Assembly (NCBI RefSeq): GCF_019209835.1
Contig: NZ_JAHUTS010000004.1
Coordinates: 62,001 to 126,000, forward strand
From: Enterovibrio paralichthyis
GTDB lineage: Bacteria > Pseudomonadota > Gammaproteobacteria > Enterobacterales > Vibrionaceae
Direction: 5' to 3'
Length of the DNA stretch: 64,000 nucleotides
In this document: piece after piece, positions 52,129-61,130 of the stretch
How positions within the stretch are numbered: the stretch's first letter is position 1
Layout of the letters: each line of letters begins with the position of its first letter
Notes under the pieces: generated by a model
Told to the model about the DNA's origin: nothing
Seen by the model: only the letters and a program-made list of their open reading frames with translations
Database searches by the model: none
Position numbers and translations under genes: made by a program

Positions 52129-53115
52129 ATGAAAAAGCTCACGACGATGTTTTCGGTGTTTGCACTTTGCGCCGGAATGGCTGCGGGTGTACAGGCGGCG
52201 CCAGAGACCATTAAGTTTTCACACGTAGTTGCAGAAAATACACCGAAAGGCCAGATGGCACTGAAGTTCCGCGATTTGGTGGCAGAGCGTATTGGTGACA
52301 AATATGTGGTTGAGGTTTACCCGAACTCACAATTGTTCGGCGACGGCAAAGAAATGGAAGCGCTGCTGCTTGGAGATGTTCAGTTTATTGCCCCTTCTCT
52401 CTCCAAATTCTCCAAGTACACACAAAAGCTGCAGGTTTACGATCTGCCATTCCTGTTCAAAGACATGGAAGCCGTTGACCGATTCCAGCAAAGCCCTCAA
52501 GGCCAGAAACTGCTGGAGTCTGTGAAAAGCAAAGGTTTGATTGGTCTGGGTTATCTGCACAATGGTCTTAAGCAGTTGTCATCGAACGATCCACTGCGCG
52601 TACCTTCAGATGCAGATGGCAAAAAATTCCGTATCATGAGTTCTGACGTGCTGGCTGCGCAGTTTGAAGCAGTTGACGCCGTTCCTCTGAAAAAGCCATT
52701 TTCTGAAGTCTTCACCCTGCTGCAAACCCGTGCGATTGATGGTCAGGAAAATACCTGGTCAAACATCTACTCGAAGAAGTTCTTTGAAGTACAGCCTTAC
52801 ATCACAGAATCCAACCACGGCGTACTGGATTACATGATCACCACGTCTTCAGAGTTTTGGATGACCTTGCCGGATGAAGACCGCGCGGTACTGAAAAAAG
52901 CGCTGGAAGAGTCTGTAGCTTTCGGCAACAAGATTGCCAACGAGAAAGACATGCAAGATCGCCAGAACATCATCGACTCGGGTCGCAGTGAAATCATCAC
53001 ACTGACCGATGCAGAGCGTCAGCAGTGGGTGGAAGCGATGAAACCGGTCTGGAAGCAATTCCAGGGAGAGATCGGTGAAGAGGTCATTGAAGCTGCAGTG
53101 GCTTCAAACCAGTAA
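52129..53115 (+). CDS. dctP: TRAP transporter substrate-binding protein DctP
   Basis: Periplasmic binding protein of 328 residues for a C4-dicarboxylate-type TRAP system. Sec signal peptide with cleavage after VQA (residue about 23). Family segments: IKFSHVVAENTPKGQMALKF, VQFIAPSLSKFSKYT, KKFRIMSSDV (Arg contacts the substrate carboxylate) and the QENTWSNIYS motif, which is typical of DctP proteins for C4-dicarboxylates. The ATG at 52129 has GAGGAAA upstream. A hairpin follows, so this gene is probably expressed more than the permease genes. Confidence 0.95.
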   Translation: MKKLTTMFSVFALCAGMAAGVQAAPETIKFSHVVAENTPKGQMALKFRDLVAERIGDKYVVEVYPNSQLFGDGKEMEALLLGDVQFIAPSLSKFSKYTQKLQVYDLPFLFKDMEAVDRFQQSPQGQKLLESVKSKGLIGLGYLHNGLKQLSSNDPLRVPSDADGKKFRIMSSDVLAAQFEAVDAVPLKKPFSEVFTLLQTRAIDGQENTWSNIYSKKFFEVQPYITESNHGVLDYMITTSSEFWMTLPDEDRAVLKKALEESVAFGNKIANEKDMQDRQNIIDSGRSEIITLTDAERQQWVEAMKPVWKQFQGEIGEEVIEAAVASNQ

Positions 53116-53123
53116 GTGTTAAA

Positions 53124-53152
53124 GCCCGGGCGCGTTGCGCTCCGGGTTTTTT
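53124..53152 (+). terminator. Intercistronic hairpin between dctP and dctQ
   Basis: A GC-rich stem with one bulge (cccgggcgc / gcgctccggg), then T6. Probably a partial terminator that raises the binding protein relative to the permease. Confidence 0.75.
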
Positions 53153-53166
53153 ATTGGGAGTAGAAC

Positions 53167-53724
53167 ATGGTTAGGTTACTACACCGTTTTGAAGAAGCGG
53201 CGATTGGCCTGTTATTGGTATCAATGACGCTGCTGGTGTTTTTTGAAGTGGTGCTCCGCTTTTTCTTCAACGAGGGTTTGCTCTGGGCACAGGAGCTCAC
53301 TCTTTATCTTTCCGCCTGGATGGTATTGATGGGCGCGTCCTGGGGGCTTCGAGAAGGGGCGCATATCGGTGTTGACGCCGCGGTTAAGCACCTTTCACCT
53401 CAAGGCCAGAAACTGGTCACTCTGTTGGCGCTGGCACTCTGCCTGGTCTATTGCGGGCTGTTTATCTATGGTTCGTGGGTTTACCTCAGCAAAATGAAGC
53501 TTATCGGCATTGAAATGGAAGATTTGCCGATTGAAAAATGGAAAGCCATGTCCTGTCTTTTGCTTGGCTTTGGGCTGCTCACGCTTCGCGTTCTTACCAT
53601 TGGCTATGAAGTGGCTACAGGAAAACGTACAGGTTTTGGGCTGGTGGATGAAGCCAAGGAAAGTATGCATCTTGCCGAAGAAGTGACGCGCGAGATGGAG
53701 AGCAAGGAGGAGCAAAACAAATGA
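53167..53724 (+). CDS. dctQ: TRAP transporter small permease DctQ
   Basis: 185-residue inner-membrane subunit with four helices. The family core is EVVLRFFFNEGLLWAQELT and GASWGLREGAHIGVD. It ends with a charged tail (EEVTREMESKEEQNK) and overlaps the dctM start by ATGA, so translation is coupled. It works with DctP and DctM in sodium-driven uptake. Confidence 0.95.
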   Translation: MVRLLHRFEEAAIGLLLVSMTLLVFFEVVLRFFFNEGLLWAQELTLYLSAWMVLMGASWGLREGAHIGVDAAVKHLSPQGQKLVTLLALALCLVYCGLFIYGSWVYLSKMKLIGIEMEDLPIEKWKAMSCLLLGFGLLTLRVLTIGYEVATGKRTGFGLVDEAKESMHLAEEVTREMESKEEQNK

Positions 53725-55124
53725 CCATTGCAGTATTATTCGGTTTGCTTTTCCTGTGTATGTTCATGGGGATGCCCATCGCGATAGCCTTAGGTTTATC
53801 GAGCGTGGCAACCATCCTGATGTTTTCCAATGATTCACTGGCTTCTATTGCCCTTAAGCTGTTTGAAGCAACCAGTGAGCACTACACCCTTTTAGCTATC
53901 CCATTTTTTATCTTGTCATCGGCATTCCTTTCCACCGGTGGTGTGGCAAGGAGGCTCATTAACTTCGCGATTGATTGTGTTGGTCATATCCGTGGTGGTC
54001 TGGCAATGGCGTCGGTTATGGCCTGTATGCTGTTTGCGGCGGTGTCAGGCAGCTCTCCGGCAACGGTAGCCGCGATTGGCTCCATTGTTATTGTGGGTAT
54101 GGTTAAAGCCGGTTACCCGAAAGCCTTTGCGGCAGGGGTGATTGCCAATGCGGGGACGCTGGGGATTTTGATCCCGCCTTCTATCGTTATGCTGGTTTAT
54201 GCAGCGGCGACGGAAGTGTCGGCCTCTCGCATGTTTATGGCGGGCTTTATACCGGGCCTGATGATGGGCGGCATTTTGATGTTGGCGATATACGTTGTTG
54301 CCCGTATCAAAGGCTTACCTTCTCAGCCATTCCCCGGTGTAGGTGCGCTGACACGCTCAGGACTGCACGCACTTGGTGGCTTGATGCTCATCATCATCGT
54401 GTTGGGTTCGATTTACGGTGGTGTTGCCAGCCCGACTGAAGCAGCATCAGTCGCCGCTGTTTATGCATGGCTGGTCAGTGTTTGGGGTTACCGCGATATT
54501 GGTCCACTCAAAAACACGCCGTGGCGCAAAGAAGGCGAAGGTACCGGCGCGATGCTGGTGCGTAACTTCACGGCGCTATCTGTGGTCATGATCAAGTCGA
54601 TTACCGACAAGGAAGTAAACCATGTTGTGCGTGATGCAGCGAAGGTCAGCATTATGCTGCTGTTTATCATCGCCAACGCCATGCTGTTTGCCCATGTGCT
54701 GACGACAGAGCGTATCCCTCACACCATTGCCGAAGCAATTGTCGCATGGGGTTTACCTGCCTGGGGCTTCCTGATTGTGGTCAACATTCTGTTGTTGATT
54801 GCCGGTAACTTTATGGAGCCCTCAGCCATCCTGTTGATCATGGCGCCAATCCTGTTCCCCATTGCTACCCAGTTGGGCATCGACCCTATCCATCTCGGTA
54901 TCATTATGGTGGTGAACATGGAGATCGGCATGCTGACGCCGCCAGTGGGGTTAAACCTGTTTGTGACGGCCGGTATTACGGGTGAAAGCATGGGCTGGGC
55001 AATCAAGGCGGCACTGCCCTGGCTGAGCCTGTTGCTGATATTCCTGATGCTAATCACTTACATTCCGGAAATATCACTGTTCCTGCCGGATTACCTAGAT
55101 TCATTGCGGGGATATAATTCGTAG
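53721..55124 (+). CDS. dctM: TRAP transporter large permease DctM
   Basis: 467-residue inner-membrane subunit that forms the transport path, with about 12 helices. Family segments: FILSSAFLSTGGVARRLI, VSGSSPATVAAIGSIVI, ANAGTLGILIPPSIVMLVY and NMEIGMLTPPVGLNLFV. It contains an extra central loop (about 250-305, GYRDIGPLKNTPWRKEGEG) seen in some C4-dicarboxylate DctM proteins. Last gene of the operon. Confidence 0.95.
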   Translation: MTIAVLFGLLFLCMFMGMPIAIALGLSSVATILMFSNDSLASIALKLFEATSEHYTLLAIPFFILSSAFLSTGGVARRLINFAIDCVGHIRGGLAMASVMACMLFAAVSGSSPATVAAIGSIVIVGMVKAGYPKAFAAGVIANAGTLGILIPPSIVMLVYAAATEVSASRMFMAGFIPGLMMGGILMLAIYVVARIKGLPSQPFPGVGALTRSGLHALGGLMLIIIVLGSIYGGVASPTEAASVAAVYAWLVSVWGYRDIGPLKNTPWRKEGEGTGAMLVRNFTALSVVMIKSITDKEVNHVVRDAAKVSIMLLFIIANAMLFAHVLTTERIPHTIAEAIVAWGLPAWGFLIVVNILLLIAGNFMEPSAILLIMAPILFPIATQLGIDPIHLGIIMVVNMEIGMLTPPVGLNLFVTAGITGESMGWAIKAALPWLSLLLIFLMLITYIPEISLFLPDYLDSLRGYNS

Positions 55125-55140
55125 CAAGGCACAGATAAGC

Positions 55141-55168
55141 AAAAGGGAGCAGCGATGCTCCCTTTTTT
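55141..55168. terminator. Terminator between dctM and the M20 peptidase gene
   Basis: An 11-bp stem (aaaagggagca / tgctccctttt) with a 4-nt loop and T6 on the plus strand; A4 on the other side may serve the convergent gene. Confidence 0.92.
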
Positions 55169-55184
55169 ATGGCGGTAAATCAGA

Positions 55185-56309
55185 TTACTTCGCCAGCGTG
55201 GTCAGTACGCGCTTCAGCATTTCGATGCGTGGTGCAATAGAGTCCAGCTCCAGATACTCCTCATCACTGTGGAAACCGCCACCGATTGGGCCAAAGCCGT
55301 CTAGTGTCGGTACGCCCAGCACTGCTGTCAGGTTTGCGTCTGAACCACCGCCTGCAGCTTGCCAAGTGACATTGATGCCGATGTCTTTGCCGATCTCTTC
55401 GATGGTTGCCATCAGGGCTTCAGTTTTCTCGCTTGGGGTCATCGCTGGCTTGTAAGCTTCGCGCTCCAGTACTACAGATACACCATCGATAAACGGCAGT
55501 TCAGCCATGGCGCGGATTTTCTCATCTACCAGCGCGTATTCGTCGTTGTCCCAAAAACGCACGTCGACGATGGCTTCAGCATCGGCTGGAACAATGTTTG
55601 AGCCTTCACCACCGCTTACAACGCCCACGTTCAGGGTAGTGCCGGTGTCGAAGTTGGTCAGGGTATTGATAGCCAGGATCCAGTGCGCCATTTCAGAAAT
55701 CGCGCTACGGCCTTTCTGCGGCTCGTTACCAGCGTGAGCAGCTTTACCTTTGAAGGTCAGTTTGTAACGTGCCACGCCTTTGCGTGCTTTTACCAGTGAG
55801 CCGTCAGCACGTGCAGATTCGGCTACCAGTACGTGGCGTGCAGATTTCGCGACAGACTTCAGCCATTCTTCTGAATGCAGAGAACCGATTTCTTCGTCTG
55901 GGTTCATGCAGATGCAAAGAGACATTGAATCCAGCACGTCTTTGTCCATGCCGCGCAGGGCGTAAACAATGTTCAGCAGGCCTGATTTCATGTCAGACAC
56001 GCCTGGGCCGTAAGCACGTTTTTCGTCTGTGCTCATTGGGCGTTTCGCAGCAGTACCTACTGGGAAAACGGTGTCCATGTGACCAATCATCATCACATCA
56101 ATGACGTCGCTTTCCGGCTTGTTGCGGATTTCAAGACCGGTGCCGGCTTTGCCACAATCTACGCGTTTAATGTCCCAGCCACCCATGACTTCATATTTTG
56201 CAGCCATGGTATTCGCTACTTGTTCAATACCTTCTACGGTCAGCGTGCCGCAATCCAGGTTGATCAGCGGACGAAGCTCTTCCAGGTAGGCGTTCAAATC
56301 AAAACTCAT
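55185..56309 (-). CDS. M20 family metallopeptidase (carboxypeptidase G2-like)
   Basis: 374-residue cytoplasmic zinc peptidase. The di-zinc ligands are visible: His in IGHMDTVFP, bridging Asp in GPGVSDMKSG, Glu pair in NPDEEIGSLHSEE, and a final His in GGFHSDEE. Closest in layout to glutamate carboxypeptidases (CPG2), which release C-terminal glutamate from peptides or folates. It follows yjiG after a terminator. In E. coli the matching position is held by iadA (isoaspartyl dipeptidase), so a role in using imported small peptides is suggested. Confidence 0.92.
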   Translation of the reverse strand: MSFDLNAYLEELRPLINLDCGTLTVEGIEQVANTMAAKYEVMGGWDIKRVDCGKAGTGLEIRNKPESDVIDVMMIGHMDTVFPVGTAAKRPMSTDEKRAYGPGVSDMKSGLLNIVYALRGMDKDVLDSMSLCICMNPDEEIGSLHSEEWLKSVAKSARHVLVAESARADGSLVKARKGVARYKLTFKGKAAHAGNEPQKGRSAISEMAHWILAINTLTNFDTGTTLNVGVVSGGEGSNIVPADAEAIVDVRFWDNDEYALVDEKIRAMAELPFIDGVSVVLEREAYKPAMTPSEKTEALMATIEEIGKDIGINVTWQAAGGGSDANLTAVLGVPTLDGFGPIGGGFHSDEEYLELDSIAPRIEMLKRVLTTLAK

Positions 56310-56333
56310 AAAAACTCCTGCTTTCCTTAATGG

Positions 56334-56362
56334 AAAAAAGGCACAGCGAATGCTGTGCCTTT
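56334..56362 (-). terminator. Terminator between yjiG and the M20 peptidase gene
   Basis: An 11-bp perfect stem (aaaggcacagc / gctgtgccttt) with a 3-4 nt loop; on the minus strand it ends in T6. Confidence 0.88.
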
Positions 56363-56371
56363 AAATGATGA

Positions 56372-56833
56372 TTAAACCAGAATGTTCATCACAAACATGG
56401 CGCCGAATGCGTTGATCACAGAGATCAAAACCATGATAGGGATGTAGCGGCCTTCGGTGCCGATAGGACCCAGGATACGGCCCAGGTACTGAACCTGAGA
56501 ACCCATCAGGTAAATAGCAGGCGCCAGAATCGCAATGTGCTGACCATTCAGGATGCCTTGGTCAAATAGGGTGATAACAACACCCACTGCGCCGCCCATC
56601 GACATCCATGCGCCGATAAGTACCGCTGCCGCTTCACCTGGCAGGCCGAAAATCGCCATGATTGGAGAGAAGATGGTGCCCATTGCATCCAGTGCGCCGG
56701 TGATTTGCAGTGCTTTGATGATCACAAATGCCATCAGTACGTTTGGTACTGTCGACATGGTCGCGATGTTCCAGCCTTTCTTCGCACCTTCAACGAAGAT
56801 GTCTGTCACCATTGGCTTCTTTGCAACGCTCAT
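56372..56833 (-). CDS. yjiG: YjiG family membrane protein (SpmB/GATE-type)
   Basis: 153-residue inner-membrane protein, the SpmB-like half of a split nucleoside-recognition (GATE) domain pair. Segments such as VPNVLMAFVIIKALQIT and GEAAAVLIGAWMSMGGAVGV fit E. coli YjiG. It is thought to work with YjiH, possibly as a transporter; the substrate is unknown. Its ATG shares one base with the yjiH stop codon (TAATG), so the two are translationally coupled. Confidence 0.92.
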   Translation of the reverse strand: MSVAKKPMVTDIFVEGAKKGWNIATMSTVPNVLMAFVIIKALQITGALDAMGTIFSPIMAIFGLPGEAAAVLIGAWMSMGGAVGVVITLFDQGILNGQHIAILAPAIYLMGSQVQYLGRILGPIGTEGRYIPIMVLISVINAFGAMFVMNILV

Positions 56834-57561
56834 TATGCTTTCTCCTCGGTCAGCGACACGTTTTCTGCTTTATCTTCTTTGCCTTCAGTTACGTTCAGGT
56901 AGATGCGGAACAGGTTCGCACCCACGATCTTGAAGATAAACATCACGCCTACTGCCAAGCCGATAGAAGAGGTCACTGCCAGTGAGCCGTCTGCCAGGGT
57001 CAGGGTGAACAGTACGGCACCAGAAGAGAAGAAGTTAACGATAGTTGCACCCGCGGAGAACTGGAACATGGTGAAAATATCAGTTTCACGCTTGGTCAGG
57101 TGACCTTCGTCTTTTAGCTGACGGGTCATTGCCGCACCGGCGTCGGTACTTTGCAGCGATGCAATTAGAGCAAGGCCAGTGTTACCCGGAATGTTCATCA
57201 GTGGGCGCAGCAATGGTGTCAGTAGCTTACGTGCTGCGTCCAGCGCACCGTAATGCTCCAGCACGTTGATCATGCCCAGTGCGAACATAACGGTTGGGAT
57301 CAGGGTCAGTGCGAACAGGAAACCGTCACGTGCTCCGCTACCGCCTTTACCGCGTAGGGAAGTCGTAGCAGTCTGTACGCCATCTGCAGTTTCGTTAACA
57401 GAGTAAACAACGCTACCGAATGAGCCATTCAGGGTAGTGAAGTCGAAAATGCCGTACCACTGGTTTGACTGAAGTAGGCCCGAGAAAAAGACAACCGCAA
57501 AGGCGAGGGCAATATAACTGCCAACGGTAACTTTGCGCGCCTGCTGCGCAGGTGTGGACAT
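56833..57561 (-). CDS. yjiH: YjiH family membrane protein (GATE domain)
   Basis: 242-residue inner-membrane protein with the other half of the GATE-type pair: LTPLLRPLMNIPGNTGLALI, QSTDAGAAMTRQLKDEG and FSAGATIVNFFSSGAVLF. E. coli has the operon yjiH-yjiG-iadA; here an M20 peptidase takes the third place. First gene of the unit; promoter in the 313-bp gap upstream. Confidence 0.92.
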   Translation of the reverse strand: MSTPAQQARKVTVGSYIALAFAVVFFSGLLQSNQWYGIFDFTTLNGSFGSVVYSVNETADGVQTATTSLRGKGGSGARDGFLFALTLIPTVMFALGMINVLEHYGALDAARKLLTPLLRPLMNIPGNTGLALIASLQSTDAGAAMTRQLKDEGHLTKRETDIFTMFQFSAGATIVNFFSSGAVLFTLTLADGSLAVTSSIGLAVGVMFIFKIVGANLFRIYLNVTEGKEDKAENVSLTEEKA

Positions 57562-57874
57562 GGTGTTTCCCCAAAAAGTGAAATAGAAAAAAGAACGGAT
57601 TTGATTTTGCTCAAGCGGGAAAGGGGAAAGTTGATTGGTATCAATCCGTGCTACATAAAATACGCTAACGGACTGTTTTTGCAGTGAAGTGAGATCTTGA
57701 TCAGAGTTTTGTTTTGCTGTGATGTTCTGTGTAGGTTAATGGTAGTTTTCTGTTTTGGTAAAACATTTACCGGCCAGATGATATTCGGTGAAAATGCTGT
57801 GCTTTAGGCTGGTCGATATTTATTAAAAAAGCGCCTTACGGGAAGGCGCTTTTTCGGATGAACAGGTTTGTTTG
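57562..57874. other. Intergenic region between nhaC-type gene and yjiH
   Basis: 313 bp that hold the terminator of the antiporter gene (57825-57854) and the yjiH promoter region. No gene or clear operator seen. Confidence 0.45.
57825..57854 (-). terminator. Terminator after the NhaC-type antiporter gene
   Basis: A 12-bp stem (aaaaagcgcctt / aaggcgcttttt) with a 5-nt loop; T6 on the minus strand. Confidence 0.92.
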
Positions 57875-59317
57875 TCAGGCTTTCTGTACCTGAATGCCCG
57901 TAATTTCAGCTGTGACAGGTTCAGCGGCTGTTTCACAAGGTTCGCAGCGATCGACAAACCAGCCCATATAAGAGGTGAATATCGTAACCGCGATACAGAC
58001 AAAGCTCAGCCACATAAATGGTGCGTAAGAGAGTGTTGCTACACCCAGAATGCTTGCCATGTAAATGCCGTTGTCGCTCCAAGGAACCATACCGGATGTC
58101 AGGGTGCCACCGAATTCAGCGTTACGTGACAGGTTCTTGCGCTGGTAACCCAGGCGGTCGTAGTTTTTGGCGCAAATCTTTGGCGTCAGGATCAGTGATA
58201 CATACATGGCCGAACCAAACACGTTACCCAGGAAAGCCGTACTGATCGTCGACGTCGCCAGGCTGCCTGCAGACTTCACCTTGTTCTCAAACAGGTTGGC
58301 GATGGTTTCCAGCACGCCGACTTTATCCAGCAGGCCACCAAAACCCAGGCCGAATACAATAACTGCCACTGAACCGAGCATTGATTCCATGCCACCTCGG
58401 TTGAGGATTGCATCTATAAATGAGACGCCGGATTCAATCGAATAAGGTGCCCAGGCTGTCTTAATCGCAGCTAATGGCGCCATGTCCTGAACCACAATCG
58501 CCCATAGGATACCGAGTACAGAGCCGAAGGAAATAACCGGGAATGAAGGCAGGCGCATAGCCAAAAGAATAAGCACGATCGCCACTGGCGCAAAGCTCAA
58601 TGGGCTGATCACAAACTGGTTCTCCATCGCCAGGATCACATCGTTTACCTGTGCCATATCCACGTTGCCTGCATAGTGAAGGCCAACAGCGGTAAACAGG
58701 ATGCCTGTAATGATGTAGCTGATAAGGGCGATCGGCAACATGCCTTTGATGTGCTCAACGATTTCTACACCAGACATCGAAGAGGCGAGGATCACGGAAT
58801 CAGACAGTGGTGAAAGCTTGTCACCAAAGTAGCAACCGGATAGAACCGCACCCGCAGTGATAGGCGCTGGAACGCCAAGTCCCTGACCAATACCCATCAT
58901 GGCGATACCCGCTGTACCCGCAGCACCCCAAGAAGTTCCGGTTGCCAGAGCAGTCAACGAACAGATGATCATTGTGGCGGCGAGGAAGATAGAAGGATGA
59001 ATTGCCTTCAAGCCGTAATAAATGATGGTTGGCACAATGCCACCGGCAATCCAGGTGCCAACAAGTGCACCCACTGCCAGGAGAATGAGGACGGCACCGA
59101 GACCATTGGCGATACCATGTGTGGCAGCCTGCTCCAGGTCTTTATATGTGTGACCGAGTCTGATCCCCAGACCGATAACGATAAACCAGCCAATATAGAG
59201 AGCGAGTTGGATCGGTAAATCAAGCTTGGCAGTAAATGAAAACGCCAGTAGCAAGAAAGAACCGAGCGCAGCGAAAACTTGGAATAAAGAAGGAAGTCGC
59301 ACCGAGCGTCTTTGCAT
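57875..59317 (-). CDS. NhaC family Na+/H+ antiporter
   Basis: About 480 residues and 11-12 helices. Family segments: ALATGTSWGAAGTAGIAMMGIG, GAVLSGCYFGDKLSPLSDSVIL (the conserved charged DKxSPxSD motif) and FGGTLTSGMVPWSDNGIY. Expected to exchange Na+ for H+; some relatives exchange malate/lactate. The ATG at 59317 with AAGG 8 bp upstream is preferred to the frame's first start at 59386, which adds a polar Gln-rich leader. Between yjiH and asd, in no obvious operon. Confidence 0.9.
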   Translation of the reverse strand: MQRRSVRLPSLFQVFAALGSFLLLAFSFTAKLDLPIQLALYIGWFIVIGLGIRLGHTYKDLEQAATHGIANGLGAVLILLAVGALVGTWIAGGIVPTIIYYGLKAIHPSIFLAATMIICSLTALATGTSWGAAGTAGIAMMGIGQGLGVPAPITAGAVLSGCYFGDKLSPLSDSVILASSMSGVEIVEHIKGMLPIALISYIITGILFTAVGLHYAGNVDMAQVNDVILAMENQFVISPLSFAPVAIVLILLAMRLPSFPVISFGSVLGILWAIVVQDMAPLAAIKTAWAPYSIESGVSFIDAILNRGGMESMLGSVAVIVFGLGFGGLLDKVGVLETIANLFENKVKSAGSLATSTISTAFLGNVFGSAMYVSLILTPKICAKNYDRLGYQRKNLSRNAEFGGTLTSGMVPWSDNGIYMASILGVATLSYAPFMWLSFVCIAVTIFTSYMGWFVDRCEPCETAAEPVTAEITGIQVQKA

Positions 59318-59879
59318 AGTTTTAACCTTATTTTGTTTTTCGCCCTGCGCAATACATTGCTGGCAATTTCCCTGCTGGGCTTTCACTGCGGCCTTCCGTT
59401 GGCGGCGCCTACTTTATCGAATCCGGCGAGAGTAGGTGAACAAGTATTTCGTGGAATGAGACTTTCGAACAGTTTGCGTTAAATTTGGTGATGAGTTGTA
59501 TCTCATGGGTTGCTGGGTGGTTTGCTGGCTGTGTGTTTGCGTGTTGGGTGGATGTTTTGTTAATGTGTTAATAATTGTAAATTAATTCCGATAAATATCG
59601 CCCTTAACCTTAAATGGTGGTATTTATATCTTCAATTTGGAGAAAAGGCAGCGTTCAGTATTGCTGTAAGACATTTTCTGTTCCAAATGCCGCTGGTTTC
59701 AATCGGCCTGCAACAAACCTGTTACTAACTGATTGAATAAAAACGAATTGTGAAAACTATGTCTGAATAGATTGCTGTCTTTTGCGCTGATGGTTAAAAA
59801 GTTACAGTTTTTGCTTGTTATTTGAGTCGTTAATTTTCAAGATAGGGCAAAGCTTTAATTACAAGGAGTGTGAGTGCGA
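59318..59879. other. Divergent intergenic region nhaC-type gene/asd
   Basis: 562 bp. The first ~140 bp on the antiporter side are GC-rich and can fold into several short stems (for example ggcgccgcc and agcccagcagg regions), so a structured 5' leader is possible; I could not match it to a riboswitch class I know. The rest is AT-rich and T-rich (59500-59870) and includes the asd promoter. I looked for a lysine riboswitch and did not see one. Confidence 0.45.
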
Positions 59880-60998
59880 ATGAAAAGAGTAGGTTTAGTA
59901 GGTTGTCGTGGTATGGTCGGCTCAGTGCTGATGCAGCGCATGGTAGAAGAAGGTGATTTCGATGTGATCGAACCTGTATTCTACAGTACCTCTCAAATTG
60001 GCATCCCTGCGCCGAACTACGGTAAAGACGCAGGTCTTCTGCAGGATGCTTTCGATATTGATAGCCTGAAAACCCTGGACATCATCATTACCTGTCAGGG
60101 CGGCAGCTACACCGAAGCTGTGTATCCAAAACTGCTTGAAGCGGGCTGGAAAGGTTTCTGGATTGACGCCGCATCAACGCTGCGCATGAAAGACGATGCG
60201 ATCATCACATTGGATCCGGTGAACTTCAAACAAATCCAGGAAGGCATTCACAAAGGCACCAAAGCCTACATTGGCGGTAACTGTACGGTCAGTCTGATGT
60301 TGATGGCGGTGGGTGGTTTGTACCAGGAAGGTCTGGTTGAGTGGATGACGGCACAAACTTATCAGGCTGCATCCGGTGCGGGCGCAAAAAACATGCGCGA
60401 GCTTATCTCTCAGATGGGCACTATCAACGATGCTGTCAGCATGGATCTGGCAAATCCAGCTACCTCTATTCTGGATATTGACCGTCAGGTAGCGAACACC
60501 ATGCGCTCCTCTGATTTCCCAACCTCTGAATTTGGCGCACCATTGGCAGGTTCACTCATTCCTTGGATTGATGTGAAACGCGAAAATGGCCAGAGCAAAG
60601 AAGAGTGGAAAGGTACGGTTGAAACCAACAAGATTCTCGGTATTTCTGACAGCCCTGTGCCAATCGATGGCACGTGTGTGCGTATCGGTGCTATGCGTTG
60701 CCATAGTCAGGCGTTAACGCTGAAGCTGAAGAAAGACGTACCGATGGACGAAATCGAGAGCATCATTGCGTCGCACAATGACTGGGTGAAGGTGATCCCG
60801 AATGAGCGTGACATTACTGTTCAGGAGCTTTCCCCGACCAAAGTCACGGGCACATTGTCAGTGCCAGTAGGACGTCTGCGTAAGATGGCGATGGGTAACG
60901 ACTTCCTGAATGCTTTCACCGTCGGTGACCAGCTGTTGTGGGGTGCTGCTGAGCCGCTGCGCCGCACATTGCGTATCATCCTGTCTGAAGTGGCGTAA
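59880..60998 (+). CDS. asd: Aspartate-semialdehyde dehydrogenase
   Basis: Reduces aspartyl phosphate to aspartate semialdehyde, the branch point to lysine, diaminopimelate, threonine and methionine. 372 residues. NADP-binding VGLVGCRGMVGSVLMQRM at the N-terminus, catalytic Cys135 in GGNCTVSLML, substrate-binding SQALTLKLKKDVP region. This is the gram-negative (E. coli-type) form. AAGGAG at 59863-59868 would serve either GTG 59874 (5-bp spacing) or ATG 59880 (11-bp spacing); ATG fits the E. coli start. Essential for cell-wall synthesis in most relatives. Confidence 0.96.
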   Translation: MKRVGLVGCRGMVGSVLMQRMVEEGDFDVIEPVFYSTSQIGIPAPNYGKDAGLLQDAFDIDSLKTLDIIITCQGGSYTEAVYPKLLEAGWKGFWIDAASTLRMKDDAIITLDPVNFKQIQEGIHKGTKAYIGGNCTVSLMLMAVGGLYQEGLVEWMTAQTYQAASGAGAKNMRELISQMGTINDAVSMDLANPATSILDIDRQVANTMRSSDFPTSEFGAPLAGSLIPWIDVKRENGQSKEEWKGTVETNKILGISDSPVPIDGTCVRIGAMRCHSQALTLKLKKDVPMDEIESIIASHNDWVKVIPNERDITVQELSPTKVTGTLSVPVGRLRKMAMGNDFLNAFTVGDQLLWGAAEPLRRTLRIILSEVA

Positions 60999-61023
60999 CG
61001 GTAACTGCTTCTTTCAAGAATCT

Positions 61024-61051
61024 AAGCCGCTGCCAGTCAGCGGTTTTTTTT
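61024..61051 (+). terminator. Terminator after asd
   Basis: A stem (ccgctg / cagcgg, extended by A-T pairs) with a 5-nt loop and T8. Confidence 0.9.
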
Positions 61052-61073
61052 GCCTTAACGTAACTTTCTATAG

Positions 61074-61102
61074 GCAAAAAAATACCCTGTCGAAACAGGG
61101 TA
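61074..61102 (-). terminator. Terminator after sodB
   Basis: An 8-bp stem (taccctgt / acagggta) with a 4-nt loop; T7 on the minus strand. It faces the asd terminator. Confidence 0.9.
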
Positions 61103-61130
61103 CTTATCAATTCGTGGCGTTTAACCGGAA

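Noticed and set aside
59460..59879. Lysine riboswitch upstream of asd
   Set aside because: Looked for because asd feeds lysine synthesis, but none of the conserved lysine-aptamer segments is visible.
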